64,000 nt of DNA, taken from NCBI GenBank assembly GCA_045617505.1, contig JAZLIS010000107.1, positions 1 through 64,000 on the forward strand. Direction: 5' to 3'. Origin of the DNA: Cacconaster sp045617505 (GTDB taxonomy: Bacteria > Bacteroidota > Bacteroidia > Bacteroidales > UBA932). Numbering within the stretch: position 1 is the first letter of the stretch; each line of letters opens with the position of its first letter. Shown here one piece after another: positions 21,696 through 30,686 of the stretch. A program made the translations under genes and the position numbers. A model generated the notes under the pieces. That model was not told where the DNA came from and made no database searches. It was given only the letters and a program-made list of their open reading frames with translations.

Positions 21696-24449
21696 CTATC
21701 TCCGGTTATTATCCCAGAAGCTTGCGGATTTCTTGAACTGCAGTAGGTCGGAAAGTCCGGAAGCTTTCGCGGCGATTCTGAAACTCCAACTCTCCCACTG
21801 TCCGTTCGGCACCCAGGATACCGAGATGGCGAAACAGTGGAGATCGTATGTCGCCGAAACTTGAGTGGTGCTCAACTTCAACGCCGTGATGTCGAAACCG
21901 GTATTGATGTTGGCGCTCAACGCCTTGATTATCCTTATCTGCCCGGAAATTCCCAGAGTCTGGGTATGTCTGTTCTTTACCTGGAGCTGGTCATTTGCAT
22001 ACTGATAACTCTTCTGATATGAATAACTGTAGTTCAGGCTCAGTGACCAGGGGATGTTGGGATTGGTATAATATGTCCAACCTCCCGGGATATATTCCCC
22101 CGTGTTGGGGTGATAATAGATTTTGGTATAAGTATCCTCACTTTTCTGCCCGTCGTTCCCCTTGAATTTGCCATCTCCGTTTATGGACCATGAGAGGGAT
22201 GCACTCGCATTGGTGAGCCTTGCCAGATGGCCGGTCTTCACCACATTGAAAGTATTGATTTTCTGACCCCTTTCATTCACGGCGTATGGGTCGAGGGAAA
22301 GGTTGCCGCTGATACCGAGTTTTCCGAAAACGGTCGTACTGGCATTGATAGAGATATTGGAGAGTTTCAGGGAATCGGCAAGGAAATTGTACGACCCTCC
22401 GATATTCAACTGGTCAATCAGCTTGACCTTCTCAGTGGATTTCTTGGGGTCCTTCGCCTCCTCGCTGTCAGGGTCAAGTTTCTTCCGCACTTTGGCCTCA
22501 AGATTGTTGCCTATGGAGAAGGAAAGAGAAGCGGACTTACCCTTTGAGGGAGGGCCATAGATACCGCCGGAATATTTGTTGTATTCAACCGTTTTCTCCT
22601 CCCCCTTGGCATTTGTATATACGTAGGTGGTATATCCGTTGGCGGCTGTTCCAAGTTCAGGCCTTCCGCTGAAACTGACGGAAGGACTTATCATATGCCT
22701 GATTGCCTGAAGCCGGCCCCCTTTTCTCTTGAAATTGAAAGTACCGTAAATTCTGGTGCTCATCGAGATGCCGCCGGAATATGTCTGCGTTATGCCGAAA
22801 GTGCTGAACTGGTCGGTCTGTTTTGTCTCCACCTTGTCCGTCTCCGGATTGTATTCCATATATTGATTCCTGAAGTACCAGTTCATCCCGTATGACAGGT
22901 TAGGGCTCACATTGAAATATTTGAACAGAGTGAACGAAGGAAGGCCGATGGCAAAATTGTGGGTCATACCATTCTGCATCTTGTTCAGGAGGTTCTTGTC
23001 AAGGGAGAATTCGCTCGCCTTGAAATTCACCTTATTCTGCAGAGTGGTGTTGTAACTGAGAGATATATCTTCATAAACCTTCGCTTTCCCGACTCTGTTC
23101 TTGCGCTTGAACGGGTAGAATCTGTTGACGGTGAAGGTGACATTGGGCAAAGTCACCGAATATGAACTGTCCCTTGAATTCTGGCTGTGCAGCGCGTTGA
23201 CCGACAAACTCATCCCACTCCATGTCTTGGAGTAGGATATGGATGATGACATCTGGTTCTGAAGACTTTCCGTGATACTTGCGGAATTGTACCTGTTGTT
23301 GGACGGGCTTGAAAAATTGACGGAAGCGCGGAAAGATGTACCGGGCCTGGCCTTCGAGTCCTGCGAATGATTCCATGCGACTCCGAAGTTCTTGGACTGG
23401 TTGTAATCCTTGCTCCCCTTTTCACCGGTGACATCGCTGGAATAGTTTATTGCGACATTTCCGTCAAACTTGTACCTCTTCTTGTAACGGGAGGTTACCC
23501 TTGCGGCCCAGGAACCGTATGTATAGAAGTCAGCGGTCAGCGCCAGATCCATAAAGTCGCCGATGACAAAGGAATACCCCAAATCCCTGAGATACATACC
23601 ACGGGCGGCTTCCTCACCGTAAGTGGGGATAAGTATGCCACTGGCCCTGTCGGGCATATCCGGCACAAAGCCGAACGGAAGCACAAGAGGAACCGGGACA
23701 TCTGCAAAAACGGGATAGGCGGGACCGAACATCGTCTTCTGCTTCGGCTTGGTGATAACCTTGGCCGTAGTCATCTTGAGGTAATAATGCGGATGCTCCG
23801 CATCGCACACGGTATATTTTCCCCCGGATATGTTGATGGACTGGTCCGGCATCATCTTGAGATTGTCTCCCTTGATTTTTCCCTGATCCTGCTGAGTGTC
23901 CATATTCTTGATTTTGGCCTTGCGGGAGGTGAAATTATAGAACACTTCATCCATCTCATACTGCTGATTCCCCTGCCTCATCACAGGTCGGCCAATCAGT
24001 TCATTCGTTATGGTGTCACGGGTCCCCCTGGCATAAACCACGTTCAACTCGGTATTGTAGGACATATAGTCAGCTGTCAGCTCCATATCCTCATACTTGG
24101 CCGTAACCTCTCCGAAGTAATAGATTATGTTCTTCTCGGGATCTTCTATCACGGAGTCCCTCGCCGTGGAGAAAGCGGGCCTTTCCAACATTCCTCCAGA
24201 AGCCCCCTCATCAATGGAAACGGAGAAAGCAGTATCTACAGCCTGTATGCCCACGGAATCCACAGCGGCGAACTCAGCAGAATCAATCGGCGTAAGAATT
24301 ACGGTATCCTGCGGAGAATCCCCCGGAACGAGTTCCGGCCTTTCCGCCCTGACATTCCTGAATAATGACGAATCCCTTATCTGGGCACTTGAGACGGACG
24401 ACGACACAAGAGCCAGAATTATCATTATGCAGCAATGTCTGTGCAACAT
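21696..24449 (-). CDS. lptD: LPS-assembly protein LptD (OstA-like)
   Basis: 917 residues. Signal peptide about 1-22 (ending SSVSSAQ) and an N-terminal OstA/LptA-like beta-jellyroll (NIIYYFGEVTAKYEDMELTADYMSYN). The conserved C-terminal barrel includes PFGFVPDMPDRASGILIPTYGEE, the LptD family insertion seen in Bacteroidota homologues, and ends in a long run of alternating beta strands closing with a basic Arg-Arg. It places lipopolysaccharide in the outer membrane with LptE. Divergent from the peptidoglycan amidase, with overlapping promoter elements. The 117-bp gap to rho is AT-rich and featureless. Confidence 0.9.
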   Translation of the reverse strand: MLHRHCCIMIILALVSSSVSSAQIRDSSLFRNVRAERPELVPGDSPQDTVILTPIDSAEFAAVDSVGIQAVDTAFSVSIDEGASGGMLERPAFSTARDSVIEDPEKNIIYYFGEVTAKYEDMELTADYMSYNTELNVVYARGTRDTITNELIGRPVMRQGNQQYEMDEVFYNFTSRKAKIKNMDTQQDQGKIKGDNLKMMPDQSINISGGKYTVCDAEHPHYYLKMTTAKVITKPKQKTMFGPAYPVFADVPVPLVLPFGFVPDMPDRASGILIPTYGEEAARGMYLRDLGYSFVIGDFMDLALTADFYTYGSWAARVTSRYKKRYKFDGNVAINYSSDVTGEKGSKDYNQSKNFGVAWNHSQDSKARPGTSFRASVNFSSPSNNRYNSASITESLQNQMSSSISYSKTWSGMSLSVNALHSQNSRDSSYSVTLPNVTFTVNRFYPFKRKNRVGKAKVYEDISLSYNTTLQNKVNFKASEFSLDKNLLNKMQNGMTHNFAIGLPSFTLFKYFNVSPNLSYGMNWYFRNQYMEYNPETDKVETKQTDQFSTFGITQTYSGGISMSTRIYGTFNFKRKGGRLQAIRHMISPSVSFSGRPELGTAANGYTTYVYTNAKGEEKTVEYNKYSGGIYGPPSKGKSASLSFSIGNNLEAKVRKKLDPDSEEAKDPKKSTEKVKLIDQLNIGGSYNFLADSLKLSNISINASTTVFGKLGISGNLSLDPYAVNERGQKINTFNVVKTGHLARLTNASASLSWSINGDGKFKGNDGQKSEDTYTKIYYHPNTGEYIPGGWTYYTNPNIPWSLSLNYSYSYQKSYQYANDQLQVKNRHTQTLGISGQIRIIKALSANINTGFDITALKLSTTQVSATYDLHCFAISVSWVPNGQWESWSFRIAAKASGLSDLLQFKKSASFWDNNRR

Positions 24450-24455
24450 TTTTTG

Positions 24456-24471
24456 TATATTTGCAAAAGTG
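24456..24471. promoter_or_regulatory. Back-to-back -7 elements between lptD and the amidase
   Basis: TATATTTG on the plus strand (24456-24463, perfect) is directly abutted by CACTTTTG on the minus strand (24471-24464, 7 of 8). One 16-bp segment can thus start transcription in both directions. The same arrangement occurs at 36018-36033. Confidence 0.5.
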
Positions 24472-24499
24472 CGAATTTAGCAAAAAAAACCTAAACCCA

Positions 24500-25627
24500 A
24501 TGCTTTTTAAGCTGAAACGGTGCATTGCCCTCTCAATAATCGTTCCACTTTCACTGGTGGAATCCATCTCACTCGCCAGGCCCGACTCCTCCTTGGAATT
24601 GAAAACCGTCGTGATTGATGCCGGGCACGGCGGACACGACCCTGGAACCATTTCACCTGACGGGAAGATTAAAGAGAGTGCCATCAACCTTGACATCGCG
24701 CTGGCATTGGGGAAAAAAATTGAGGAAAAATACCCCGGTGTCAAAGTGCTTTATACAAGGAAGACAGACAAATTCATCCCCCTTGTCACCAGAGCCGACA
24801 TCGCCAACCGGAACCACGCGGACCTCTTCATATCCATACACGTCAACTCCGTAAAGAAAGAATCCAATGTCAGAGGAGTGGAGACCTTTGTCATGGGTAC
24901 CGACAAAAGTGCATCCAATATGGAAGTGTGCAAGAGAGAGAATTCCGTAATTCTCCTGGAGGAGGACTACACAACCACCTATCAGGGGTTCAACCCCAAC
25001 AATGCCGAATCATACATATTCTTCAATCTGATGCAGAACGCTTCTTTCGAGCAGAGTATCTCTATGGCCTCGTTTGTCCAGCAACAATCGAAAAAGGGGC
25101 CTATCACAGTAAGCCGTGGCATCAAGCAGGCTCCCATTCTGGTTCTGTGGAAGACCACTATGCCTTCCGTATTGGTTGAGGTAGGATTTCTCTCAAATCA
25201 ATCGGACAGAAAAGTTCTTGCCAGCAAAAGCAACAGAGACAAGATAGCCGGCAATATTTTCAGAGCTTTCTGCGCCTTCAAGGAACAGTATGATCATGAT
25301 ATGACATCCGGCCTGACAGAGGATCTCCCTGATGAGGCTCAGAGTGTCTCCGAAGCAAAATCTGAAACGACGCCCAAAACCGCATCCGAAGCTGCACCCA
25401 AAACCGAAGCATCTTCCGAAAAGGTATGGCGGATTCAGATTTTCGCTTCAAAAAGCAATTTCAAGGAGGAAGATTCCCGCTTCAAGGGATTGAAGAACAT
25501 CGACAGAGTTAAGGTAAACGGACTTGTGAAGTACTCTGTCGGGAGATACTCTTCCGAGGAGGAAGCGGAGGCGGAACTGAAGGCCGTGAAAAAGAAATTT
25601 CCAGACGCTTTCATTGTCTATAGATAA
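24500..25627 (+). CDS. N-acetylmuramoyl-L-alanine amidase with SPOR domain
   Basis: 375 residues from ATG at 24500. Signal peptide ends near residue 24 (SISLA). An Amidase_3 domain follows: zinc ligands in VIDAGHGGHDPG (His), KESAINLDI (Glu) and LFISIHVNS (His), and the catalytic Glu in PSVLVEVGFLSN. A Ser/Glu/Thr/Lys linker (about 275-305) leads to a C-terminal SPOR domain (VWRIQIFASKSNF; VKYSVGRYSSEEEAEAEL) that binds denuded septal glycan. Expected to split daughter-cell peptidoglycan. Divergent from lptD; its start is 52 bp away. Confidence 0.93.
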   Translation: MLFKLKRCIALSIIVPLSLVESISLARPDSSLELKTVVIDAGHGGHDPGTISPDGKIKESAINLDIALALGKKIEEKYPGVKVLYTRKTDKFIPLVTRADIANRNHADLFISIHVNSVKKESNVRGVETFVMGTDKSASNMEVCKRENSVILLEEDYTTTYQGFNPNNAESYIFFNLMQNASFEQSISMASFVQQQSKKGPITVSRGIKQAPILVLWKTTMPSVLVEVGFLSNQSDRKVLASKSNRDKIAGNIFRAFCAFKEQYDHDMTSGLTEDLPDEAQSVSEAKSETTPKTASEAAPKTEASSEKVWRIQIFASKSNFKEEDSRFKGLKNIDRVKVNGLVKYSVGRYSSEEEAEAELKAVKKKFPDAFIVYR

Positions 25628-25876
25628 CCTTGTTTTTGGATGAAATCACAATGATATATCTGTCAGGTATTTACAATTTTACACTGGGTTATGCTGCTGA
25701 TTTCCAATAAATTAATTTTTTTAATTTTTTTTATATTGAAAATTAGACACTTGTGATTTTTATGAAAAAAACAAGAGAAAAAAAATTTTTTTATCACAAT
25801 TTTATTCTCAATTTTGTATCGGCTCAAACGGATGACCGTTTGAAATAAAACGCCATTTTTTCAGTCGATTTTTCAG
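25628..25876. promoter_or_regulatory. AT-rich dnaA upstream region
   Basis: 249 bp with very high A+T, especially 25700-25815. Inverted repeat TTGTGAT (25751-25757) / ATCACAA (25793-25799) and, within the likely mRNA leader, CAAACGG ATGA CCGTTTG (25825-25842). A CAATTTTG at 25809-25816 is one base off a -7 element. No perfect DnaA boxes (TTATNCACA) were found on either strand, so I do not call an origin here. Confidence 0.4.
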
Positions 25877-27316
25877 ATGAAAGAAAAAAACCACACAGAA
25901 GTATGGGATAGGTGTATGTCTGTCTTTAAGGATAACATCCCGTCCCAAAAAGCCTTCACCACCTGGTTTTCCCCCATCAAGCCGATATCGCTTGAAGGGG
26001 ACACTTTCACCATTGAAGTTCCGTCCGATTTCTTTCGCGAGTATCTCGAAGAGAACTATCTTGAACTTATGGCAACAGTTCTCCGCCGCGAGATTGGCCC
26101 GAACGTAAGGCTGGTTTATAAAGTCAAGATTCTGACGGGGGCATCGACGACTGAAAATTCAAAACCCCGGGGCAATTACCGCAACTCCGAGATTCCTATC
26201 CCTGATGCAGCTGCCAAATACACTGGAAGTCCATACGCGATTCCCGGTATCAAACAATTGGAGATAGATCCGTGCCTGAACCGCCAGTACAATTTCGACG
26301 ATTTCATCGAAGGGGACTGCAACCGTCTCGGCAGGGCCGCGGGAATGAGCATATCAGACAAGCCGGGGAAAAGCACGTTCAACCCTCTCTTCATATATGG
26401 AGGTCCCGGACTCGGCAAGACCCATCTCGCACAGGCCATAGGAATCGCCGTCAAGGAAAAGCATCCTGAAAAGGTGGTGCTGTACGTGACCGCCAACACT
26501 TTCCAGAACCAGTATATGAATGCAGCCTGCAGCGCCAAAGCCGGACGCGACGGAAACAAAGTTGCCGATTTTCTCAGGTTCTATCAGTTAATAGACCTGC
26601 TGATTATCGATGACGTTCACGAGTTCGCCGACAAGAAAGGCACTCAGGCAGCTTTCTTCCATATATTCAACTACCTCCATCAGAGCGGAAAGCAGCTTAT
26701 CCTCACTTCCGACAAACCCCCGGTTGAACTGCAGGGGCTGGAGCAGAGGCTTCTCTCCCGCTTCAAATGGGGGCTCTCCGCTGAACTGCTCCCTCCTTCA
26801 TACGAGACACGTCTGGCCATCCTCAAAGCCAAATGTCTCAGGGAAGGCGTGGAGGTCAGCGATGACGTGCTTGCCTACATAGCGCACAATGTTAAGAACA
26901 ACATACGTGAACTGGAGGGCACTCTTTTCTCCCTGATAGCAAACGCCACCTTCAACCAGAAGAGCATCACCCTCTCACTGGCCCGCAATCTTGTCGAGAA
27001 GATTGTCACGGAATCTCAGGTTGACATATCAATCCCCAAAATCCAAAACACCGTCTGTCAGTATTTCGGGATTACTGAAGATGTGTTTATGTCAAAGACA
27101 CGCAAGCGCGAGATCGTGCAGGCCCGCCAGATTGCGATGTACCTGAGCCGTAACCTCACAAAGACTTCGCTGGCTTCCATCGGAGAGATTCTTGGCGGTA
27201 AAGACCACGCGACAGTGCTTCACGCCTGCAACACCGTCAATGACCTCATTGACACCGACCGTAACTTCCGGTCATATATCCACGATATCGAGCGTCTGCT
27301 CAACAATGTGGACTGA
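25877..27316 (+). CDS. dnaA: Chromosomal replication initiator protein DnaA
   Basis: 479 residues. Domain I at the N-terminus (WDRCMSVFKDNIPSQKAFTTWF), a short linker, AAA+ domain III with Walker A GGPGLGKTHLA, Walker B LLIIDDVHEF and sensor ILTSDKPP. Domain IV carries the DnaA-box-binding signature GGKDHATVLHACNTV near the C-terminus. It opens the replication origin in its ATP form. Preceded by a highly AT-rich leader and followed 22 bp later by pepD. Not linked to dnaN or recF, as usual in this phylum. Confidence 0.97.
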   Translation: MKEKNHTEVWDRCMSVFKDNIPSQKAFTTWFSPIKPISLEGDTFTIEVPSDFFREYLEENYLELMATVLRREIGPNVRLVYKVKILTGASTTENSKPRGNYRNSEIPIPDAAAKYTGSPYAIPGIKQLEIDPCLNRQYNFDDFIEGDCNRLGRAAGMSISDKPGKSTFNPLFIYGGPGLGKTHLAQAIGIAVKEKHPEKVVLYVTANTFQNQYMNAACSAKAGRDGNKVADFLRFYQLIDLLIIDDVHEFADKKGTQAAFFHIFNYLHQSGKQLILTSDKPPVELQGLEQRLLSRFKWGLSAELLPPSYETRLAILKAKCLREGVEVSDDVLAYIAHNVKNNIRELEGTLFSLIANATFNQKSITLSLARNLVEKIVTESQVDISIPKIQNTVCQYFGITEDVFMSKTRKREIVQARQIAMYLSRNLTKTSLASIGEILGGKDHATVLHACNTVNDLIDTDRNFRSYIHDIERLLNNVD

Positions 27317-27337
27317 ACTCCATAACAAACACACATT

Positions 27338-28768
27338 ATGACTGCAGAAAAAGTACTCTCATTCTTCAGTGAGATTACCCGTATCCCCCGTGAATCGGGT
27401 CATGAAGAGAAAATTATCGAATATCTTTGCGAATATGCCAGAGAAAGAGGGCTCGACTACAAAGTTGACAAGAGCGGAAACGTTCTCATAACTTCTCCTG
27501 CTTCCAAGGGGTACGAAAATCGCCCCACGGTGATTCTGCAGTGCCATACCGATATGGTATGCGAGAAGGAGGCAGGCTATGAATTCGACTTCTCCAAAGA
27601 CCCCATCGAGTATGTGATGGAGGATGGCTGGATGATTGCCCGCCACACGACTCTCGGAGCCGACAACGGAATCGGCATAGCCACGGCTCTCGCAATTATG
27701 GATGATAGTTCCATAGCCCACCCCTGTCTGGAGTGCCTTTTCACCACTTCGGAGGAGACCGGTCTGGACGGAGCACGCGGCGTGAAAGCGGATATGCTCA
27801 CCGGAAAGACTCTTATAAATATGGACGACGAAGACGAGGGATATTTCTGTGTGGGCTGCGCAGGAGGAATGGACGTTGTCGGAACATTCCGATACCTTCC
27901 CAAAAAGCCGTTGAGAGGTTCTGTCGTATCACGATTCACCATTGACGGAGGACTGGGAGGACACAGCGGCGATGACATTGACAAGAACAGAATCAACGCA
28001 GTGCAGCAGGCCGCAAGATTCGTCAATATAGCGATGCGTTTCAACGTCGATCTTTGCAGCATTCAGGCAGGCAACAAACGGAACGCAATCGCCAGAAGCG
28101 CCGAAATCGTGCTTGCTATTCCCGCCAGAAATGAAGACAAGGTCATAGAGGCCTTCAACACCTTCACCTCCAATCTGAAAAAAGAATTCGCCCTTTCCGA
28201 TCCGGGGCTCACCTTCAAGGCGGAACCAATCAGCTGGAAAGGCGACGCGATTGACCGCCGGACAGCTCACAAACTGATAAAATCCCTATTGGCTCTTCCT
28301 CACGGAGTAATCAATATGAGCGATGCCATTCCGGGACTCATCGAAACTTCCACCAACCTCGCCTCCGTCACTATGGCATCAGGACACAAAATCATCGTGG
28401 GAAATATGCTCCGCAGTTCTGTCAACAGTGCTAAAGAGTTCCTCGCCGAGAGGATATCCGCCGTTTTCGAAATGGCCGGAGCCAAGGTGAAGTGTTCTGA
28501 CGGCTACCCCGGCTGGAAGCCGAATATGGATTCCCGCATAAAAGATATCTGCGTCGCCTCCTATAAAAAACTGTTCGGAAAGGAACCGACAGTGCGTGCC
28601 ATCCACGCCGGTCTGGAATGCGGACTGTTCACGGAGAAATTTCCCGACATCGATATGATTGCCTTCGGGCCGACGCTCCGCGGAATCCACGCACCCGGTG
28701 AAAGGCTGAATCTTGCTTCGCTTGACCGTTTCTATGCAGTCCTGCTTGATGTACTAAAGAGCCTTTAG
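27338..28768 (+). CDS. pepD: Aminoacyl-histidine dipeptidase (M20C)
   Basis: 476 residues, no signal peptide, cytoplasmic. Di-zinc site motifs: LQCHTDMVCE (His70, Asp72), GADNGIG, TSEETGLDGA (catalytic and metal Glu), NMDDEDEG, and GGHSGDDI of the lid domain; C-terminal HAGLECG. Cleaves Xaa-His dipeptides such as carnosine and other dipeptides in peptide catabolism. Paralogue of the lipoprotein peptidase at 7610. Its 3' end overlaps the convergent clpX by 15 bp. Confidence 0.93.
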   Translation: MTAEKVLSFFSEITRIPRESGHEEKIIEYLCEYARERGLDYKVDKSGNVLITSPASKGYENRPTVILQCHTDMVCEKEAGYEFDFSKDPIEYVMEDGWMIARHTTLGADNGIGIATALAIMDDSSIAHPCLECLFTTSEETGLDGARGVKADMLTGKTLINMDDEDEGYFCVGCAGGMDVVGTFRYLPKKPLRGSVVSRFTIDGGLGGHSGDDIDKNRINAVQQAARFVNIAMRFNVDLCSIQAGNKRNAIARSAEIVLAIPARNEDKVIEAFNTFTSNLKKEFALSDPGLTFKAEPISWKGDAIDRRTAHKLIKSLLALPHGVINMSDAIPGLIETSTNLASVTMASGHKIIVGNMLRSSVNSAKEFLAERISAVFEMAGAKVKCSDGYPGWKPNMDSRIKDICVASYKKLFGKEPTVRAIHAGLECGLFTEKFPDIDMIAFGPTLRGIHAPGERLNLASLDRFYAVLLDVLKSL

Positions 28769-30013
28769 TTTTCCGGCATATTTATCCACCCTCTCCTTCG
28801 CATAGGCGAGAGTAACCGTGAAAGAGCTCTTTCCAATGGAAGGAGCCTCGAACATCGCGTCCATAAGTATGGCTTCGCAGATGGACCTCAACCCCCTTGC
28901 CCCGAGTTTGTACTCTATCGCCGTATCAACGATGTAGTCAAGCACTTCACTCTTGATTGAAAGTCGCACACCGTCAAGGCTGAAAAGTTCCTTGTACTGC
29001 TTGACAAGGGAATTCTTCGGCTTGGTAAGAATTGATATCAATGTATCCCTGTCAAGAGGATTCAGGTGCGCCAGAACAGGCATACGGCCCACAATCTCGG
29101 GAATCAACCCGTAGGCCCTCAAATCCTGTGGAGCCACATATTTGATGAGATTTTCGGAATCTATTCCGTTTCGGTGCTCACTGGCACCATAACCGATAAC
29201 CTGAGTATTCAGCCGCTGTGCGATATGCCTCTCTATTCCTTCAAACGCACCGCCGCAGATAAAGAGAATGTTTTCAGTATTGACGGCTATCATCTTCTGG
29301 TCGGGATGCTTCCTGCCGCCCTGCGGAGGGACATTCACAACGCTTCCCTCTATTATCTTCAGAAGTGCCTGCTGCACACCCTCTCCGGAAACGTCACGTG
29401 TGATGGAAGGGTTGTCCGACTTGCGGGCAATCTTGTCAATTTCATCAATGAAAACTATTCCTCTCTCCGCTTTTGAGACATCATAGTCCGATGCCTGAAG
29501 AAGTCTGGTCAGAATCGATTCCACATCTTCACCGACATATCCCGCCTCCGTGAGAACAGTGGCATCGACTATGGCGAACGGAACGTTGAGTTTCTTGGCT
29601 ATCGTCCTGGCCAGAAGGGTCTTCCCCGTTCCGGTAGGGCCCACAAGCAGGATATTGGATTTCTCTATGAGGTCATCCCGCTTGTTGATACGCTTGTAGT
29701 GATTATAGACAGCTACCGCAAGACATTTCTTAGCCTCTTCCTGCCCTATCACATACTGGTCCAGATATTCCTTGATTTCGGACGGTTTATAAAGATGGTA
29801 ATCAAGCGATTGTCCGGCCGCTACGGCTGATTTCGCGGATGATGCCGGCTGCCCGTCTCCCAGAACCTGCATTGAATATTCATATGCCATCTTGGCGCAG
29901 TCGGAACAAATCGACGCGCCCGCACCGCTTTCAAGCAGCAGGTCAACCTCATCCTCTCTCCTGCCGCAGAATGCGCAGTGTCCTTGAGAATCACTGCTAT
30001 TTTTCTTTCCCAT
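28754..30013 (-). CDS. clpX: ATP-dependent Clp protease ATP-binding subunit ClpX
   Basis: 419 residues. Zinc-binding domain at the N-terminus with four cysteines (CAFCG at 18-21 and CSDC at about 37-40), then AAA+ Walker A GPTGTGKTLLA, Walker B IVFIDEIDKIA, pore loop GYVGEDV and a C-terminal RGLRSICEAIL. Unfolds tagged substrates and feeds them to ClpP. Its start codon overlaps the clpP stop by 17 bp, so the two are translationally coupled in the order tig-clpP-clpX. Confidence 0.97.
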   Translation of the reverse strand: MGKKNSSDSQGHCAFCGRREDEVDLLLESGAGASICSDCAKMAYEYSMQVLGDGQPASSAKSAVAAGQSLDYHLYKPSEIKEYLDQYVIGQEEAKKCLAVAVYNHYKRINKRDDLIEKSNILLVGPTGTGKTLLARTIAKKLNVPFAIVDATVLTEAGYVGEDVESILTRLLQASDYDVSKAERGIVFIDEIDKIARKSDNPSITRDVSGEGVQQALLKIIEGSVVNVPPQGGRKHPDQKMIAVNTENILFICGGAFEGIERHIAQRLNTQVIGYGASEHRNGIDSENLIKYVAPQDLRAYGLIPEIVGRMPVLAHLNPLDRDTLISILTKPKNSLVKQYKELFSLDGVRLSIKSEVLDYIVDTAIEYKLGARGLRSICEAILMDAMFEAPSIGKSSFTVTLAYAKERVDKYAGKLKAL

Positions 30014-30680
30014 CGGAAACCTTTCTGGCTATAATGTTATCAATCATTCCGTACTCCAGAGCCTCGGAGGAGGTCATCCAGTAATCGCGGTCGGCATCCG
30101 CACTTATTTTCGAGATTTCCTTTCCGGTATGGTCGGCGAGAATGGCATACAGTTCATTCTTCAGCTTCATAATTTCTCTGGCCGTTATTTCGATATCGGA
30201 TGCCTGCCCCTGAGCACCGCCCATCGGCTGATGTATCATCACTCTCGAATGGGGCAGAGAGGAGCGTTTTCCCTTTGCACCCGCCGCAAGAAGAATCGAA
30301 GCCATCGAGGCCGCCATACCCGTACATATTGTGGCCACGTCTGGCTGTATGGTCTGCATCGTGTCATAAATTCCCAGACCGGAATAGACCATACCGCCCG
30401 GAGAATTGATATAAAGCATTATATCCGCCTTGGGGTCATTGCTTTCGAGAAAGAGCAGCTGAGCCTGAATAATATTTGCCACGTCATCGTCGATGGGGCA
30501 TCCAAGGAAAATGATGCGATCCATCATCAGACGGGAGAAGACATCCATCTGAGCAACGTTGAGTTTCCTCTCCTCGATTATCATCGGATTGATGTAGCCG
30601 GAAGTGACCCTTGCCACCTTGGAGAGAGATATGGGGTTCACTCCGCAGTGCCCTATCGCAAATTTCTCAAATTCAGTCAT
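29997..30680 (-). CDS. clpP: ATP-dependent Clp protease proteolytic subunit ClpP
   Basis: 227 residues from ATG at 30680; a GTG two codons earlier abuts the tig stop and is an alternative. Catalytic Ser in GMAASMAS, His in PHSRVMIHQP and Asp in the later ADADRDYW region, in the expected order. Slightly longer than E. coli ClpP at the N-terminus. Forms tetradecamers with ClpX. Middle gene of tig-clpP-clpX. Confidence 0.96.
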   Translation of the reverse strand: MTEFEKFAIGHCGVNPISLSKVARVTSGYINPMIIEERKLNVAQMDVFSRLMMDRIIFLGCPIDDDVANIIQAQLLFLESNDPKADIMLYINSPGGMVYSGLGIYDTMQTIQPDVATICTGMAASMASILLAAGAKGKRSSLPHSRVMIHQPMGGAQGQASDIEITAREIMKLKNELYAILADHTGKEISKISADADRDYWMTSSEALEYGMIDNIIARKVSDGKEK

Positions 30681-30686
30681 TCCCAC

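Noticed and set aside
23367..24365. 332-codon plus-strand ORF
   Set aside because: Antisense shadow of lptD; no recognisable domain.
25628..25876. Chromosomal origin upstream of dnaA
   Set aside because: AT-rich, but no perfect DnaA boxes or clustered near-matches, and oriC is often away from dnaA in this phylum.
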